A stretch of 64,000 nt of DNA from Zhongshania marina (GTDB lineage: Bacteria; Pseudomonadota; Gammaproteobacteria; Pseudomonadales; Spongiibacteraceae): contig NZ_PQGG01000013.1 in assembly GCF_002915595.1 (NCBI RefSeq), positions 1 to 64,000 of the forward strand. The letters run 5' to 3'. Positions within the stretch are counted from its first letter, which is position 1, and every line of letters begins with the position of its first letter. The notes under the pieces are model-generated. The model worked only from the letters and a program-made list of their open reading frames with translations. It had not been told where the DNA came from and did no database searches. Positions 39,630 through 49,681 of this stretch are shown here, piece after piece. Both the position numbers and the translations under genes were made by a program.

Positions 39630-39863
39630 ATGCAAGTAGAGCAAATCGAACAACGTCTTTTAGAGCATTTTCCCAGCAGCGAAGTAGCTGTTAATGGTGA
39701 TGGTAGCCATTTTGACGTGCGTGTTGTCAGTGAGGCATTTGCTGGCCTGCGTGCGGTGAAGCGTCAACAGCTTGTCTACGCCGCCGTGAATGAGTGGATT
39801 CGGGATGGCTCGCTACATGCCATTAATATTAAAGCGTTAACCCCCGACGAAGCCCAGTCCTAA
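39630..39863 (+). CDS. ibaG: BolA-family protein IbaG
   Basis: A 77-residue BolA-like protein, acting with monothiol glutaredoxin in iron-sulfur handling and acid response. It contains VNGDGSHFDVRVVSEAF and VKRQQLVYAAVNEWI, close to E. coli IbaG. I chose the ATG at 39630 (MQVEQIEQRL). An ATG two codons upstream or the TTG at 39576 are less likely. It lies 114 bp after mlaC and 27 bp before murA. A TACAAT (39581-39586) may be a -10 for ibaG-murA. Confidence 0.9.
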   Translation: MQVEQIEQRLLEHFPSSEVAVNGDGSHFDVRVVSEAFAGLRAVKRQQLVYAAVNEWIRDGSLHAINIKALTPDEAQS

Positions 39864-41156
<1,293 letters not shown>

Positions 41157-41183
41157 ACACTGTTCAGTACCTGGAGTTAATTT

Positions 41184-41849
41184 GTGGATCAGCCGGTTAC
41201 TATTGCGCTCACCAAGGGGCGTATTTTAAAAGAAACCCTGCCTTTGCTAGCGGAGGCGGGAATTGTGCCCGTCGAAGACATTAGCAGCAGTCGCAAGCTG
41301 ATTTTTGAAACCAATCATCCACATATTCAGTTGATTGTTATTCGCGGTACCGACGTGCCGACCTATGTGAAGATGGGTTCGGCAGATATCGGGATTGCCG
41401 GCAAAGACATGCTGCTAGAACTTGGTGCGGGGGATATGTATGAACCGCTGGACCTGAATATTGCACGTTGTAAATTGATGACGGCGGGCCGTGTTGGCGA
41501 AGCCTTGCCGCATGGTCGAGTTCGAGTTGCTACCAAATTTGTTAACGTGGCTCGCCGGCATTTTGCCGAGCGTGGCATTCAAGTTGAGCTAATTAAGCTC
41601 TATGGCGCGATGGAATTGGCGCCATTGATGAATTTGGCTGATTTGATAGTTGATATTGTCGATACCGGCAATACCCTGCGCGCCAACGGTATGGAGCCGC
41701 GAGATATGATCGCGGATGTCAGCTCGCGTCTGGTTGTCAATAAGGCCGCTATGAAGCGCAAGCACCAAAGTATTCAAGACATCATCGCCAAGTTAACAGC
41801 GGCTGTAGAGGCTCGCCAAGGTGCGGAGGAGGCTGTCAGCAATGGCTGA
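41184..41849 (+). CDS. hisG: ATP phosphoribosyltransferase, short form (HisG-S)
   Basis: First step of histidine synthesis, joining ATP and PRPP. The product is only 221 residues, the short HisG form that lacks the C-terminal regulatory domain and needs the HisZ paralogue for activity and feedback. Motifs include [29 protein letters not shown] and the PRPP loop [19 protein letters not shown]. The start is GTG at 41184 with GGAG 7 nt upstream. hisZ is not in the window. hisD overlaps its end. Confidence 0.97.
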   Translation: MDQPVTIALTKGRILKETLPLLAEAGIVPVEDISSSRKLIFETNHPHIQLIVIRGTDVPTYVKMGSADIGIAGKDMLLELGAGDMYEPLDLNIARCKLMTAGRVGEALPHGRVRVATKFVNVARRHFAERGIQVELIKLYGAMELAPLMNLADLIVDIVDTGNTLRANGMEPRDMIADVSSRLVVNKAAMKRKHQSIQDIIAKLTAAVEARQGAEEAVSNG

Positions 41850-43161
41850 TACTCTGATTAGGCGGATGAGCACCGCTGATGTCGGTTTTGATCTGGCATT
41901 AACGACCTTGCTCGACTGGGAGTCGGCATCGAACCCGACTGTTGCTGAAACTGTGGCAAAGGTGCTTGCAAAAGTGCGTGCCGAAGGCGATGCGGCCTTG
42001 CTCGAATTTACCCGTCAATTTGACGGCTGGGAGCCAGCGAGCGCGGCCGCCTTGGAAATTCCGCGCATTCGTATTCAAGCGGCTCTCGATAATATTGATG
42101 TCGATGTACGCGAGGCCTTAGAAACTGCCGCCGAACGTATTCGCGCCTATCACCAGCATCAGTGCCAAGAGTCTTGGTCTTACCGCGAGGCCGATGGAAC
42201 CCTGCTTGGGCAGCAAATCACGGCTTTGGAGCGCGTTGGTTTATATGTGCCGGGTGGAAAAGCAACTTACCCGTCTTCGGTGTTAATGAATGCGATACCT
42301 GCCAAAGTGGCTGGTGTCGATGAGTTAATTATGGTCTCACCGACGCCAAAAGGCTTTGTGAACGAAATGGTGTTGGCGGCGGCGGCGATTGCCGGTGTCG
42401 ATCGCGTATTGACCATTGGTGGTGCGCAGGCCGTTGCGGCACTGGCGCACGGCACAGAATCTATTCCAAAAGTGGACAAGATTGTTGGCCCCGGCAATAT
42501 CTATGTCGCGACCGCTAAGCGCCAAGTCTTTGGTAGCGTCGGTTTGGATATGATTGCCGGCCCCTCTGAAATTTTAGTGATCTGTGACGGCAAAACTGAT
42601 CCTGATTGGATTGCGATGGATTTGTTTTCGCAGGCTGAGCACGACGAAGACGCCCAGTCGATTCTGCTTAGCTCCGATGCGGCATTTTTGGACAAGGTTG
42701 AGGCGAGCATCGCACGCCTGTTGCCAGAGTCTGAGCGTGCGGAGATTATTCGCCAATCCTTGAGTGCGCGCGGAGCATTGATTTTAGTCGACGATATGGA
42801 TGAAGCCATATCGCTCAGCAATCGTATTGCGCCGGAGCATTTAGAGTTGTCCGTTGATAATGCAGAGCAGTTACTACCAAAAATTCGCCATGCGGGTGCT
42901 ATTTTCTTGGGGCGTTACACCCCCGAAGCCTTAGGTGATTACTGCGCTGGGCCAAACCATGTATTACCCACCTCGGGTACGGCGCGGTTTTCGTCGCCCC
43001 TGGGTGTATATGATTTTCAAAAGCGTTCATCGCTAATAGGCTGTTCTGCGGCGGGAGCGTCTGAATTGGCGAAGGTGGCGTCTATATTGGCGCGGGGCGA
43101 GTCTTTGACGGCGCATGCCCGCAGTGCGGAATATCGCCTATTGGGTGGTGAAAATGAGTAG
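41842..43161 (+). CDS. hisD: Histidinol dehydrogenase
   Basis: Oxidises histidinol to histidine with 2 NAD, zinc dependent. With the ATG at 41842 it is 439 residues, overlapping hisG by 8 nt behind GGAGGAGG. It shows [47 protein letters not shown] and the zinc/catalytic [13 protein letters not shown] and IAPEHLEL segments. Coupled to hisC by another 8-nt overlap. Confidence 0.97.
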   Translation: MADTLIRRMSTADVGFDLALTTLLDWESASNPTVAETVAKVLAKVRAEGDAALLEFTRQFDGWEPASAAALEIPRIRIQAALDNIDVDVREALETAAERIRAYHQHQCQESWSYREADGTLLGQQITALERVGLYVPGGKATYPSSVLMNAIPAKVAGVDELIMVSPTPKGFVNEMVLAAAAIAGVDRVLTIGGAQAVAALAHGTESIPKVDKIVGPGNIYVATAKRQVFGSVGLDMIAGPSEILVICDGKTDPDWIAMDLFSQAEHDEDAQSILLSSDAAFLDKVEASIARLLPESERAEIIRQSLSARGALILVDDMDEAISLSNRIAPEHLELSVDNAEQLLPKIRHAGAIFLGRYTPEALGDYCAGPNHVLPTSGTARFSSPLGVYDFQKRSSLIGCSAAGASELAKVASILARGESLTAHARSAEYRLLGGENE

Positions 43162-44218
43162 ATTTTGGAGCCCCTTTGTTAAAGGCTTGGTGCCTTATGT
43201 GCCCGGTGAGCAGCCTAAGCTAAGTAAGCTAACCAAGCTGAATACCAATGAGAATCCTTATGGGCCGTCGCCAAAGGTATTAGAGGTTATTAAAGCAGAG
43301 ACCAATGATGCGCTTCGGCTTTATCCTGATCCTAATAGTGATGTGCTGAAGTCCGCTATTGCGGATTATCACGGTGTGTCGGTTTCGCAGGTATTTGTTG
43401 GCAATGGCTCAGATGAAGTCCTTGCGCATATTTTTCACGGTCTGTTTCAGCACGGAAAGCCGCTGTTGTTTCCGGATATTACTTATAGTTTTTATCCGGT
43501 TTATTGCGGTTTATATCAAATTCCTTTTGAGGCAATTCCGCTGGACGACGCCTTTCAGGTTCGGATTGAAGAGTACCGTGGCATAAATGGCGGTATTATT
43601 TTTCCGAACCCGAATGCGCCAACGGGCTGCTTTTTAGCACTGTCTGAAATCGAACGCTTGCTGGCGGTGAATAATGAAACGGTGGTGGTGATCGACGAGG
43701 CGTATGTTGATTTTGGCGGCGAGTCTGCAATCTCACTTGTTAATCGTTTTCCGAATTTGTTGGTGACGCAGACCTTGTCTAAATCGCGTTCTTTGGCGGG
43801 CTTGCGGGTTGGCTTTGCGATTGGGCATGCAGATTTAATCGAAGCGCTAGAGCGAATCAAAAATAGCTTTAACTCCTACCCCTTAGATCGTTTGGCGCAG
43901 TTGGGTGCGGCGGCATCATTTGCTGATCAAGCGTATTTTGAGCAGACTTGTGCTGCCGTGATAAATGAGCGCGAGGCGATGGCGGCTAGGCTTTCTGCCT
44001 TGGATTTTCAGGTGCTACCGTCTGCGGCTAATTTCTTGTTTTGTCGGCACCGCGTTCGCGACGCTGCGGAGTTGGCAGCGGGCTTGCGCGAAGATGGCGT
44101 GATTGTCCGGCATTTTAAAATGCCCAGAATTGAGCAGTATCTGCGTATTACAGTGGGCAAGCCCGAGGAGAGCGAAATATTGTTTTCGTCCCTCGATCGA
44201 ATTCTTGCCGAAGCTTAA
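43154..44218 (+). CDS. hisC: Histidinol-phosphate aminotransferase
   Basis: PLP-dependent aminotransferase of histidine synthesis. Product 354 residues from the ATG at 43154, which overlaps the hisD stop. It has [18 protein letters not shown] near the N-terminus, [19 protein letters not shown] and the PLP-lysine in [15 protein letters not shown]. Third gene of the hisGDC unit; the remaining his genes must be elsewhere. Confidence 0.96.
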   Translation: MSRFWSPFVKGLVPYVPGEQPKLSKLTKLNTNENPYGPSPKVLEVIKAETNDALRLYPDPNSDVLKSAIADYHGVSVSQVFVGNGSDEVLAHIFHGLFQHGKPLLFPDITYSFYPVYCGLYQIPFEAIPLDDAFQVRIEEYRGINGGIIFPNPNAPTGCFLALSEIERLLAVNNETVVVIDEAYVDFGGESAISLVNRFPNLLVTQTLSKSRSLAGLRVGFAIGHADLIEALERIKNSFNSYPLDRLAQLGAAASFADQAYFEQTCAAVINEREAMAARLSALDFQVLPSAANFLFCRHRVRDAAELAAGLREDGVIVRHFKMPRIEQYLRITVGKPEESEILFSSLDRILAEA

Positions 44219-44226
44219 GGGGCTTG

Positions 44227-44247
44227 GCGGCCTAGCTATTAGGCCGC
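44227..44247. terminator. Hairpin between convergent hisC and degS ends
   Basis: GCGGCCTA and TAGGCCGC form an 8-bp stem with a 5-nt loop, spanning the degS stop codon. It lies just past hisC and may limit read-through from both sides. There is no T run, so intrinsic termination is uncertain. Confidence 0.35.
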
Positions 44248-45275
44248 ATCGCGACTTCTGTCTCGATGGTCATTGGCTCTTCACCGCGTAGCAAGCCAAT
44301 TTTGACCCTTTCGCCGGGGCGGGTATACGTAATCAATTTCATTCCCGCGTGGCCGTCGCCGACCTGTTCCCCATTTATATTGATAAGAATGTCGCCGATT
44401 TTTAAACCGGCTTTTTCTGCGGGGCCACTGGAGGCTAGTGCCGTAATAATAACGCCGTTGGTGCCAACACCAACAGGTTGAACTTCGATGCCTAACCAGC
44501 CGCGCAGTGGCCGTCCATAGCTGATTAGATCGCTCATGGTGCGCAGGGCAAGGTCTGTTGGAATGGCTAAGCCGATACCTGTTGATCCGCCGCTTTGGGT
44601 GTAAATTGCGGTATTGATACCGAGTAGGCGGCCCTTGGTGTCGATTAATGCGCCACCCGAGTTGCCGGGGTTAATTGCGGCATCGGTTTGAATAAAGTTT
44701 TCAAATTGGCTGAGCCCCAAGCCGTAGCGGCCGGTGGCGCTGACAATGCCCTGGGTGACTGTTTGGCCAAAGCCGTAGGGATTGCCAATGGCGAGGACGA
44801 TATTGCCGACGTGGATTTTGCTCGGATCGCCAATGGATATGCTGGTCAGATTGTCGAGATCGATTTTGAGCACGGCAAGATCAGTGTCGGCGTCGCTGCC
44901 AATTACGCTGGCCAGCGCTTGGCGGCCATCGTGTAGCAATACAAGAATCTCGTCGGCACCTTTTATTACGTGGTAATTTGTTAGGAGGTATCCCGCGTCG
45001 CTGACAATTACACCAGAACCCAAGCTGCGCTCTAGTTGTTGTTTGACACGACCATTGCGGCTGAAAAAATGTTTAAATAATGGGTCGTCGGCTAGCGGAT
45101 GGCGCTGCTCGACAACTTTGGTGGTGTAGATATTGGCGACTGCAGGTGCCGCGTGTTCTACCGCGTAAACATAGTCATGGTCGCGTTGCGAGGGCAGGTA
45201 AGCGAGTATGCATAGGCCCAGTAAAATACCGCAGACGGTGGGCCAGATAAAAGGTTTCAGGCTGTACCGTGTCAA
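44232..45275 (-). CDS. degS: DegS/AlgW-type periplasmic serine protease
   Basis: Membrane-anchored HtrA protease starting the sigma-E/AlgU response by cleaving the anti-sigma factor when misfolded outer membrane proteins bind its PDZ domain. The 347-residue product has one N-terminal anchor (~10-27), the triad His in LLTNYHVIKGA, Asp in SDADTDLAVLKI and Ser in DAAINPGNSGGAL, and a single PDZ domain (~255-340). One PDZ and an anchor separate it from DegP/MucD. It starts with TTG at 45275 behind GAGGA. The position after hisC matches algW of Pseudomonas. Confidence 0.93.
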   Translation of the reverse strand: MTRYSLKPFIWPTVCGILLGLCILAYLPSQRDHDYVYAVEHAAPAVANIYTTKVVEQRHPLADDPLFKHFFSRNGRVKQQLERSLGSGVIVSDAGYLLTNYHVIKGADEILVLLHDGRQALASVIGSDADTDLAVLKIDLDNLTSISIGDPSKIHVGNIVLAIGNPYGFGQTVTQGIVSATGRYGLGLSQFENFIQTDAAINPGNSGGALIDTKGRLLGINTAIYTQSGGSTGIGLAIPTDLALRTMSDLISYGRPLRGWLGIEVQPVGVGTNGVIITALASSGPAEKAGLKIGDILININGEQVGDGHAGMKLITYTRPGERVKIGLLRGEEPMTIETEVAMRPNS

Positions 45276-45384
45276 ATGCGGATCCTCGCTGGGTTGCTGT
45301 CGGGGGAGTGAGCTTTGGAAGCTCGTCTTAATGGGGTGCTAGCCTAGCACGAAAAGTGATTTTTCAGAATTAAAGTGAGGGCTT

Positions 45385-46146
45385 ATGTCGGTTTCGCTTC
45401 ACGTTTTGCTTGCCGCAGCAGACGAAATTTTAGAACCCGCCCGTTTTAGTGATTACTGTCCGAATGGTTTACAGGTTGCGGGTGCGGAAACGGTTACGCG
45501 TATTATCTCTGGAGTAACGGCTTCCCAGGCACTGATTGAGGCTGCTATTGAAGAAAAGGCTGATGCGATTTTGGTTCATCACGGCTATTTTTGGCGTGGC
45601 GAAGATCCCTGTATTGTGGGAATGAAGCGGAATCGCTTGGCCTTGTTGTTGGCGAATAATATCAGCTTGATCGCCTATCATTTGCCCTTGGATGCGCATC
45701 CTGTGTTGGGCAATAACGCGCAGTTTGCAAAGCGTTTGGGGATTGCGGTTGATGGTGGCTTGGAGGTGAACAACCCTCGTTCGGTTGGGAATGTGGGCTC
45801 TTTGCCGGAGGCGATGAGCGCCTTGGCCTTTGCTGAACACGTTGAAGCTGTTTTGGGTCGCAAGCCTTTGTTAGAGCTTGGTCATGAACGGCCAATTAAG
45901 CGGATTGCCTGGTGTACCGGCGGTGCGCAATCGTATATTGAAAAAGCCGCGGCGGCGGGGGTGGATGCGTATTTAAGTGGTGAGGTTTCTGAGCCAACCA
46001 TATTGGCGGCGCGGGAGCTGGGGATTCACTATATTGCTGCAGGGCATCATGCAACGGAGCGTTATGGAATACAGGCATTGGCCGGAAACTTGGCCGAAAA
46101 ATTTGGCTTGTATCATCGATTTATTGATATAGATAATCCGGCCTGA
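45385..46146 (+). CDS. Nif3-like dinuclear metal centre protein (YbgI)
   Basis: A 253-residue protein of the Nif3/YbgI family with conserved metal ligands: AILVHHGYFWRGEDP, LIAYHLPLDAHP and the C-terminal YIAAGHHATERYGIQAL. It also has VDAYLSGEVSEPT. The family is sometimes annotated as type 2 GTP cyclohydrolase I, but the physiological reaction is not settled. GAGGG precedes the ATG. It is divergent from degS, as in Pseudomonas. Confidence 0.9.
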   Translation: MSVSLHVLLAAADEILEPARFSDYCPNGLQVAGAETVTRIISGVTASQALIEAAIEEKADAILVHHGYFWRGEDPCIVGMKRNRLALLLANNISLIAYHLPLDAHPVLGNNAQFAKRLGIAVDGGLEVNNPRSVGNVGSLPEAMSALAFAEHVEAVLGRKPLLELGHERPIKRIAWCTGGAQSYIEKAAAAGVDAYLSGEVSEPTILAARELGIHYIAAGHHATERYGIQALAGNLAEKFGLYHRFIDIDNPA

Positions 46147-46173
46147 CGATTCATCGCCGGCCGGCGCTTATTG

Positions 46174-46650
46174 CTAGGCGTGGGGTGTGACCGGAGGTTC
46201 GATATGGTCGGATTTTTTCTTTTCTGAATCCATTCCGAATTCTTCGTGCAGAGCGCCTTTTTTACCCGGCTGTCTTGGTGCGTAATCCAGTGGTGGGGCT
46301 GCTGGGCTGAGTGAGCTGGGTTTGTTGTCTAGCACTGGGCGACCTTCCGGAATGGCTTGAAGTGGGCTGATTCCAGTGCTGTGAAGGTTTTGAGCGCCTT
46401 CTACTATGTGGTTGTGAACGCTTCGATAGCTTTCGGCTAGTTCGTTTAGTAGTTCACCCGTGCGGTCAAAGTGATGGCTGACCTGTTGCTGGTAGTCTTG
46501 CTGCTGACGCTGCATATCATTGAATTGCTTTTCCAGTGCGGCGCGGTTTTGCTGCTCTGGTCTCATGCGGCCAATAATGAAATAGCCTATCGCAGTGCCA
46601 ATAAGAAGGCAGATGATAGCGACGGCGAGTAGTGTGTTGATGTCTTGCAC
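46174..46650 (-). CDS. zapG: ZapG/YhcB-type membrane protein (DUF1043)
   Basis: A 158-residue protein with an N-terminal helix (~7-27, LLAVAIICLLIGTAIGYFIIG), a coiled coil (~33-75, EQQNRAALEKQFNDMQRQQQDYQQQ) and a disordered Pro-rich tail. This is the YhcB/ZapG layout, linked in E. coli to division and envelope synthesis. The start is GTG at 46650 with GGAGG upstream. It converges with the Nif3 gene across a CGCCGGCCGGCG palindrome (46155-46166). Confidence 0.85.
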   Translation of the reverse strand: MQDINTLLAVAIICLLIGTAIGYFIIGRMRPEQQNRAALEKQFNDMQRQQQDYQQQVSHHFDRTGELLNELAESYRSVHNHIVEGAQNLHSTGISPLQAIPEGRPVLDNKPSSLSPAAPPLDYAPRQPGKKGALHEEFGMDSEKKKSDHIEPPVTPHA

Positions 46651-46797
46651 AGAGGTTCCTCCGATGAGTCGACGTAGTTGTCACTCCGTCATTACAGTAT
46701 AACCTCTCGTTGCACAGGGTTCAGTATTCACTGATAAAAAATTGCCAATTTGATCGTGGGTCGGTACAGTTGCGCCGTCTTGAAAGAGGCTAAGGGA

Positions 46798-47904
46798 ATG
46801 TCTACACCAATACAGCGCTATCAGCACGATCTTACTCAGGCCGATTTTTCCTATGATCCGGCTCAGGAATATGCTGTGCAGTGTTTGCAGCGTTTATATG
46901 ATGATCTGCTTGCTCAACCCGCGCAGCGTGGTGGTTTTTTTGCGCGTATAGGTGCAAAACTCGCAGGTAAAAGCGAGCCCCCGCCGGCTATTCGCGGGCT
47001 GTATTTTTGGGGTGGGGTAGGGCGTGGCAAAACCTATCTGATGGACACGTTTTTTGATACATTGCCCTTCGAAAATAAAATGCGCGCACATTTTCATCGT
47101 TTCATGCAGCGCGTGCATCGCGAATTAAAATCCCTGTCTGGTGAAAAGAACCCCTTGGTCATTGTTGCGGATCGCATAGCGGATGAGGCGCGGGTGATTT
47201 GTTTTGATGAGTTTTTTGTCTCAGATATCACCGACGCGATGATTTTGGCTGGCTTGTTTGAGCGCTTATTTGCGCGGGGCGTGGTGCTGGTGGCGACCTC
47301 AAATATTGTTCCGGACGGTTTGTACAAAGACGGTTTGCAGCGTGCGCGGTTTTTGCCGGCCATTGCCTTAATCAAAGAGCGGGTAGATGTGGTTAATGTG
47401 GATGGTGGCGTGGACTACCGCTTGCGGGCGCTGGAGCAGGCGGAGCTTTATTATCATCCCTTAGGCGAGGCCGCTGATCAAAGTTTGGCGCAGAGTTTTA
47501 AGCGTTTGGCCCCTGAGGCTGCCACTGCGGATCAGTTACTTGATATTGAAGGTCGCCAAATTCAAGCTTTATTTGTCGCGGACGATGTTGCGTGGTTTGA
47601 TTTTTCTGAGCTATGCGATGGGCCGCGCAGTCAGTATGACTATATTGAGTTGGCGCGAGTGTTTCATGCGGTACTTATTAGTAATGTGCCGCAAATGGGC
47701 GCTGGTCGTGATGATCAGGCTAGGCGCTTTATTAATTTGATAGATGAGTTTTACGATCGCAACGTTAAGCTGGTATTATCGGCGGCTGCACCGCTTGAGC
47801 AGCTTTATACAGGTGGTCGCTTGGATTTCGAGTTTGAGCGCACTCAGAGTCGCCTGCTTGAAATGCAATCAGAGGAATATCTTGCTTGTGAGCATCGACC
47901 GTAG
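46798..47904 (+). CDS. zapE: Cell division protein ZapE (AFG1-like ATPase)
   Basis: A 368-residue AFG1-family ATPase that binds FtsZ during constriction in E. coli. It has Walker A LYFWGGVGRGKTYLMD, the RAHFHRFMQRVH motif typical of the family, Walker B VICFDEFFVSDITDA and LVATSNIVPDGLYKDGLQR. The ATG at 46798 follows AAGGG; an in-frame start 16 codons upstream is less likely. It is divergent from zapG with ~147 bp between. Confidence 0.94.
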   Translation: MSTPIQRYQHDLTQADFSYDPAQEYAVQCLQRLYDDLLAQPAQRGGFFARIGAKLAGKSEPPPAIRGLYFWGGVGRGKTYLMDTFFDTLPFENKMRAHFHRFMQRVHRELKSLSGEKNPLVIVADRIADEARVICFDEFFVSDITDAMILAGLFERLFARGVVLVATSNIVPDGLYKDGLQRARFLPAIALIKERVDVVNVDGGVDYRLRALEQAELYYHPLGEAADQSLAQSFKRLAPEAATADQLLDIEGRQIQALFVADDVAWFDFSELCDGPRSQYDYIELARVFHAVLISNVPQMGAGRDDQARRFINLIDEFYDRNVKLVLSAAAPLEQLYTGGRLDFEFERTQSRLLEMQSEEYLACEHRP

Positions 47905-47942
47905 GTCGTTGAGATTTATGGCTTATAAAAGCAAGATTCCAC

Positions 47943-47971
47943 TTGAAAAACCCTTGGCGCTTATGTAGTAT
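47943..47971 (+). promoter_or_regulatory. Sigma-70-type promoter of rplM-rpsI
   Basis: TTGAAA (47943-47948) and TAGTAT (47966-47971) are separated by 17 bp, about 40 bp before the rplM start. The resulting leader would be ~34 nt. It sits right after the zapE gene, so rplM-rpsI need not depend on read-through. Confidence 0.65.
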
Positions 47972-48011
47972 TCGCGCTCTTTGTTCGGTACGGGCCCTAT
48001 AGGCGAGAAAC

Positions 48012-48440
48012 ATGAAAACCTTAAGTGCAAAACCCAGTGACGTAATACACGACTGGTATGTGGTAGACGCCGCCGACAAAACATTGGGTCGTTTAGCCAG
48101 TGAAATTGCGCATAGATTGCGCGGTAAGCATAAAGCTGAATATACGCCTCATGTTGACACTGGCGATTATATCGTTGTCGTTAACGCGGAGAAGATCCGT
48201 GTTACAGGCAATAAAGCAACTGGCAAAATCTATCATCACCACACTGGTTATCCAGGTGGCTTGAAGTCTATAAGCTTCGAAAAGTTGATTGATAAAGCCC
48301 CTGAGCGCGTGATCCAGGGAGCGGTAAAGGGTATGTTACCCAAGAACCCGCTGGGTCGTGCAATGTTTAAAAAATTGAAAGTCTACGCTGGAACTGAGCA
48401 TCCCCACACTGCCCAGCAGCCAGTTGAACTGAATATCTAA
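48012..48440 (+). CDS. rplM: 50S ribosomal protein L13
   Basis: Product of 142 residues, same as E. coli. It opens [53 protein letters not shown]-like sequence and has [27 protein letters not shown]. It is an early 50S assembly protein. Followed 12 bp later by rpsI, the universal pair. Confidence 0.99.
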   Translation: MKTLSAKPSDVIHDWYVVDAADKTLGRLASEIAHRLRGKHKAEYTPHVDTGDYIVVVNAEKIRVTGNKATGKIYHHHTGYPGGLKSISFEKLIDKAPERVIQGAVKGMLPKNPLGRAMFKKLKVYAGTEHPHTAQQPVELNI

Positions 48441-48452
48441 CGGAAGCGCAAT

Positions 48453-48845
48453 ATGTCAGCCACCCAGTATTACGGTACAGGTCGCCGTAAAACCTCCTCA
48501 GCTCGTGTATTCCTGAAGTCAGGAACAGGTGCTATTTCAGTTAATGATCGCACTCTTGATCAATACTTTGGTCGTGAAGTTGCACGTATGATCGTTCGTC
48601 AGCCGCTTGAGCTGGTCGAAATGGCTGAAAAGTTTGATGTGACTGTAACGGTTAGCGGTGGTGGTAGTTTTGGCCAGGCTGGCGCGATTCGTCACGGTAT
48701 TACTCGTGCTCTTATGGAATACGACGAAGGTTTGCGCAGCGGTCTGCGTAAAGCTGGTTACGTAACTCGCGATGCTCGCGAAGTTGAGCGTAAGAAAGTC
48801 GGTCTGCGTAAAGCACGTAAGAAGCCGCAATTCTCCAAGCGTTAA
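48453..48845 (+). CDS. rpsI: 30S ribosomal protein S9
   Basis: Product of 130 residues, full length. It has the N-terminal [21 protein letters not shown] and the C-terminal [13 protein letters not shown] tail that touches P-site tRNA. CGGAAG precedes the ATG. A strong terminator follows at 48892-48928. Confidence 0.99.
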   Translation: MSATQYYGTGRRKTSSARVFLKSGTGAISVNDRTLDQYFGREVARMIVRQPLELVEMAEKFDVTVTVSGGGSFGQAGAIRHGITRALMEYDEGLRSGLRKAGYVTRDAREVERKKVGLRKARKKPQFSKR

Positions 48846-48891
48846 CCGCGACGGCCGTCAGGTCTGTGGAGATTGCCGCTACGGCACTCGG

Positions 48892-48928
48892 AAAACGCCC
48901 ACGAGCTATTATGTGGGCGTTTTTTTTT
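48892..48928 (+). terminator. Intrinsic terminator of rplM-rpsI
   Basis: ACGCCCAC (48895-48902) pairs with GTGGGCGT (48913-48920), flanked by AAA and followed by nine T. A textbook rho-independent terminator 47 bp after the rpsI stop. Confidence 0.93.
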
Positions 48929-48933
48929 GCTCA

Positions 48934-48961
48934 AGCAAAGACCCTAATGTAGGTCTTTGCT
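48934..48961. repeat. 10-bp inverted repeat upstream of the petA promoter
   Basis: AGCAAAGACC and GGTCTTTGCT form a perfect 10-bp inverted repeat with an 8-nt loop, 5 bp after the rpsI terminator T run. It lacks a T tract. It may be a backup RNA structure or a protein site 11 bp upstream of the petA -35. Confidence 0.55.
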
Positions 48962-48972
48962 GCGCATTAATG

Positions 48973-49001
48973 TTGTCAGTAAGGGCCAAGTTCATTACTA
49001 T
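48973..49001 (+). promoter_or_regulatory. Sigma-70-type promoter of petABC
   Basis: TTGTCA (48973-48978) and TACTAT (48996-49001) are spaced by 17 bp, ~80 bp before petA and downstream of the rpsI terminator. An inverted repeat GGGCCAA-N12-TTGGCCC (48983-49008) spans the spacer and the -10, so a regulator could act here. Confidence 0.6.
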
Positions 49002-49084
49002 TTGGCCCATTTGGAATTTTGGATTTGGCACCGTTTAGAGAGGCGGGGCCTGCCTGAGTTTTCGTATATTATGGGGGAATCGTC

Positions 49085-49681
49085 ATGAGTAATGACGGCA
49101 TAAATACAGGGCGTCGACGCTTTCTGACGGCCGCAACATCAGTTGTGGGTGCCGCAGGCGCAGTCGGTATAGCAACACCCTTTGTGGGTTCTTGGAATCC
49201 AAGCGCTAAAGCAAAAGCTGCTGGTGCGCCGGTAAAGGCAGATATTAGCAAGCTGGAACCGGGCCAGATGGTTGTAGTTGAATGGCGTGGTAAGCCTGTT
49301 TACATAGTGCGTCGCACTGAGGAGCAGGTGGCCAGCTTAAAGCAGCTTGATCAGTATATGAAAGACCCAGTCTCTAAAGGTTCTGAGCAGCCAGAGTATG
49401 TTGATTCAGTGTCCCGCGCTATTCGCCCCGAATACCTTGTCCTTGTTGGCTTGTGTACGCATTTAGGCTGTGCGCCTAAGCATCACCCAGAAGTAGGTGT
49501 TCCCGATTTGGGCGGTAAGTCTTGGCTTGGTGGCTTCTTCTGCCCATGCCACGGTTCGCGCTTTGATTTGGCGGGACGCGTTTACCAAGGTTCGCCTGCG
49601 TCTCAAAACCTTGTTGTTCCTCCGTATTCTTACGAGGGTGACAATGTGCTTGTTATCGGTGTTGATCAGGGGGCTGCGTAA
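49085..49681 (+). CDS. petA: Ubiquinol-cytochrome c reductase iron-sulfur subunit (Rieske)
   Basis: A 198-residue Rieske protein of the cytochrome bc1 complex. The N-terminus has a Tat signal/anchor (GRRRFLTAATSVVGAAGAVGIATP). The 2Fe-2S ligands are in LCTHLGCAPKHHPE and FFCPCHGSRFD, with the Cys pair for the disulfide. GGGGGAA precedes the ATG. Its stop overlaps the start of the fused petBC gene (TAATG). Confidence 0.97.
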   Translation: MSNDGINTGRRRFLTAATSVVGAAGAVGIATPFVGSWNPSAKAKAAGAPVKADISKLEPGQMVVVEWRGKPVYIVRRTEEQVASLKQLDQYMKDPVSKGSEQPEYVDSVSRAIRPEYLVLVGLCTHLGCAPKHHPEVGVPDLGGKSWLGGFFCPCHGSRFDLAGRVYQGSPASQNLVVPPYSYEGDNVLVIGVDQGAA

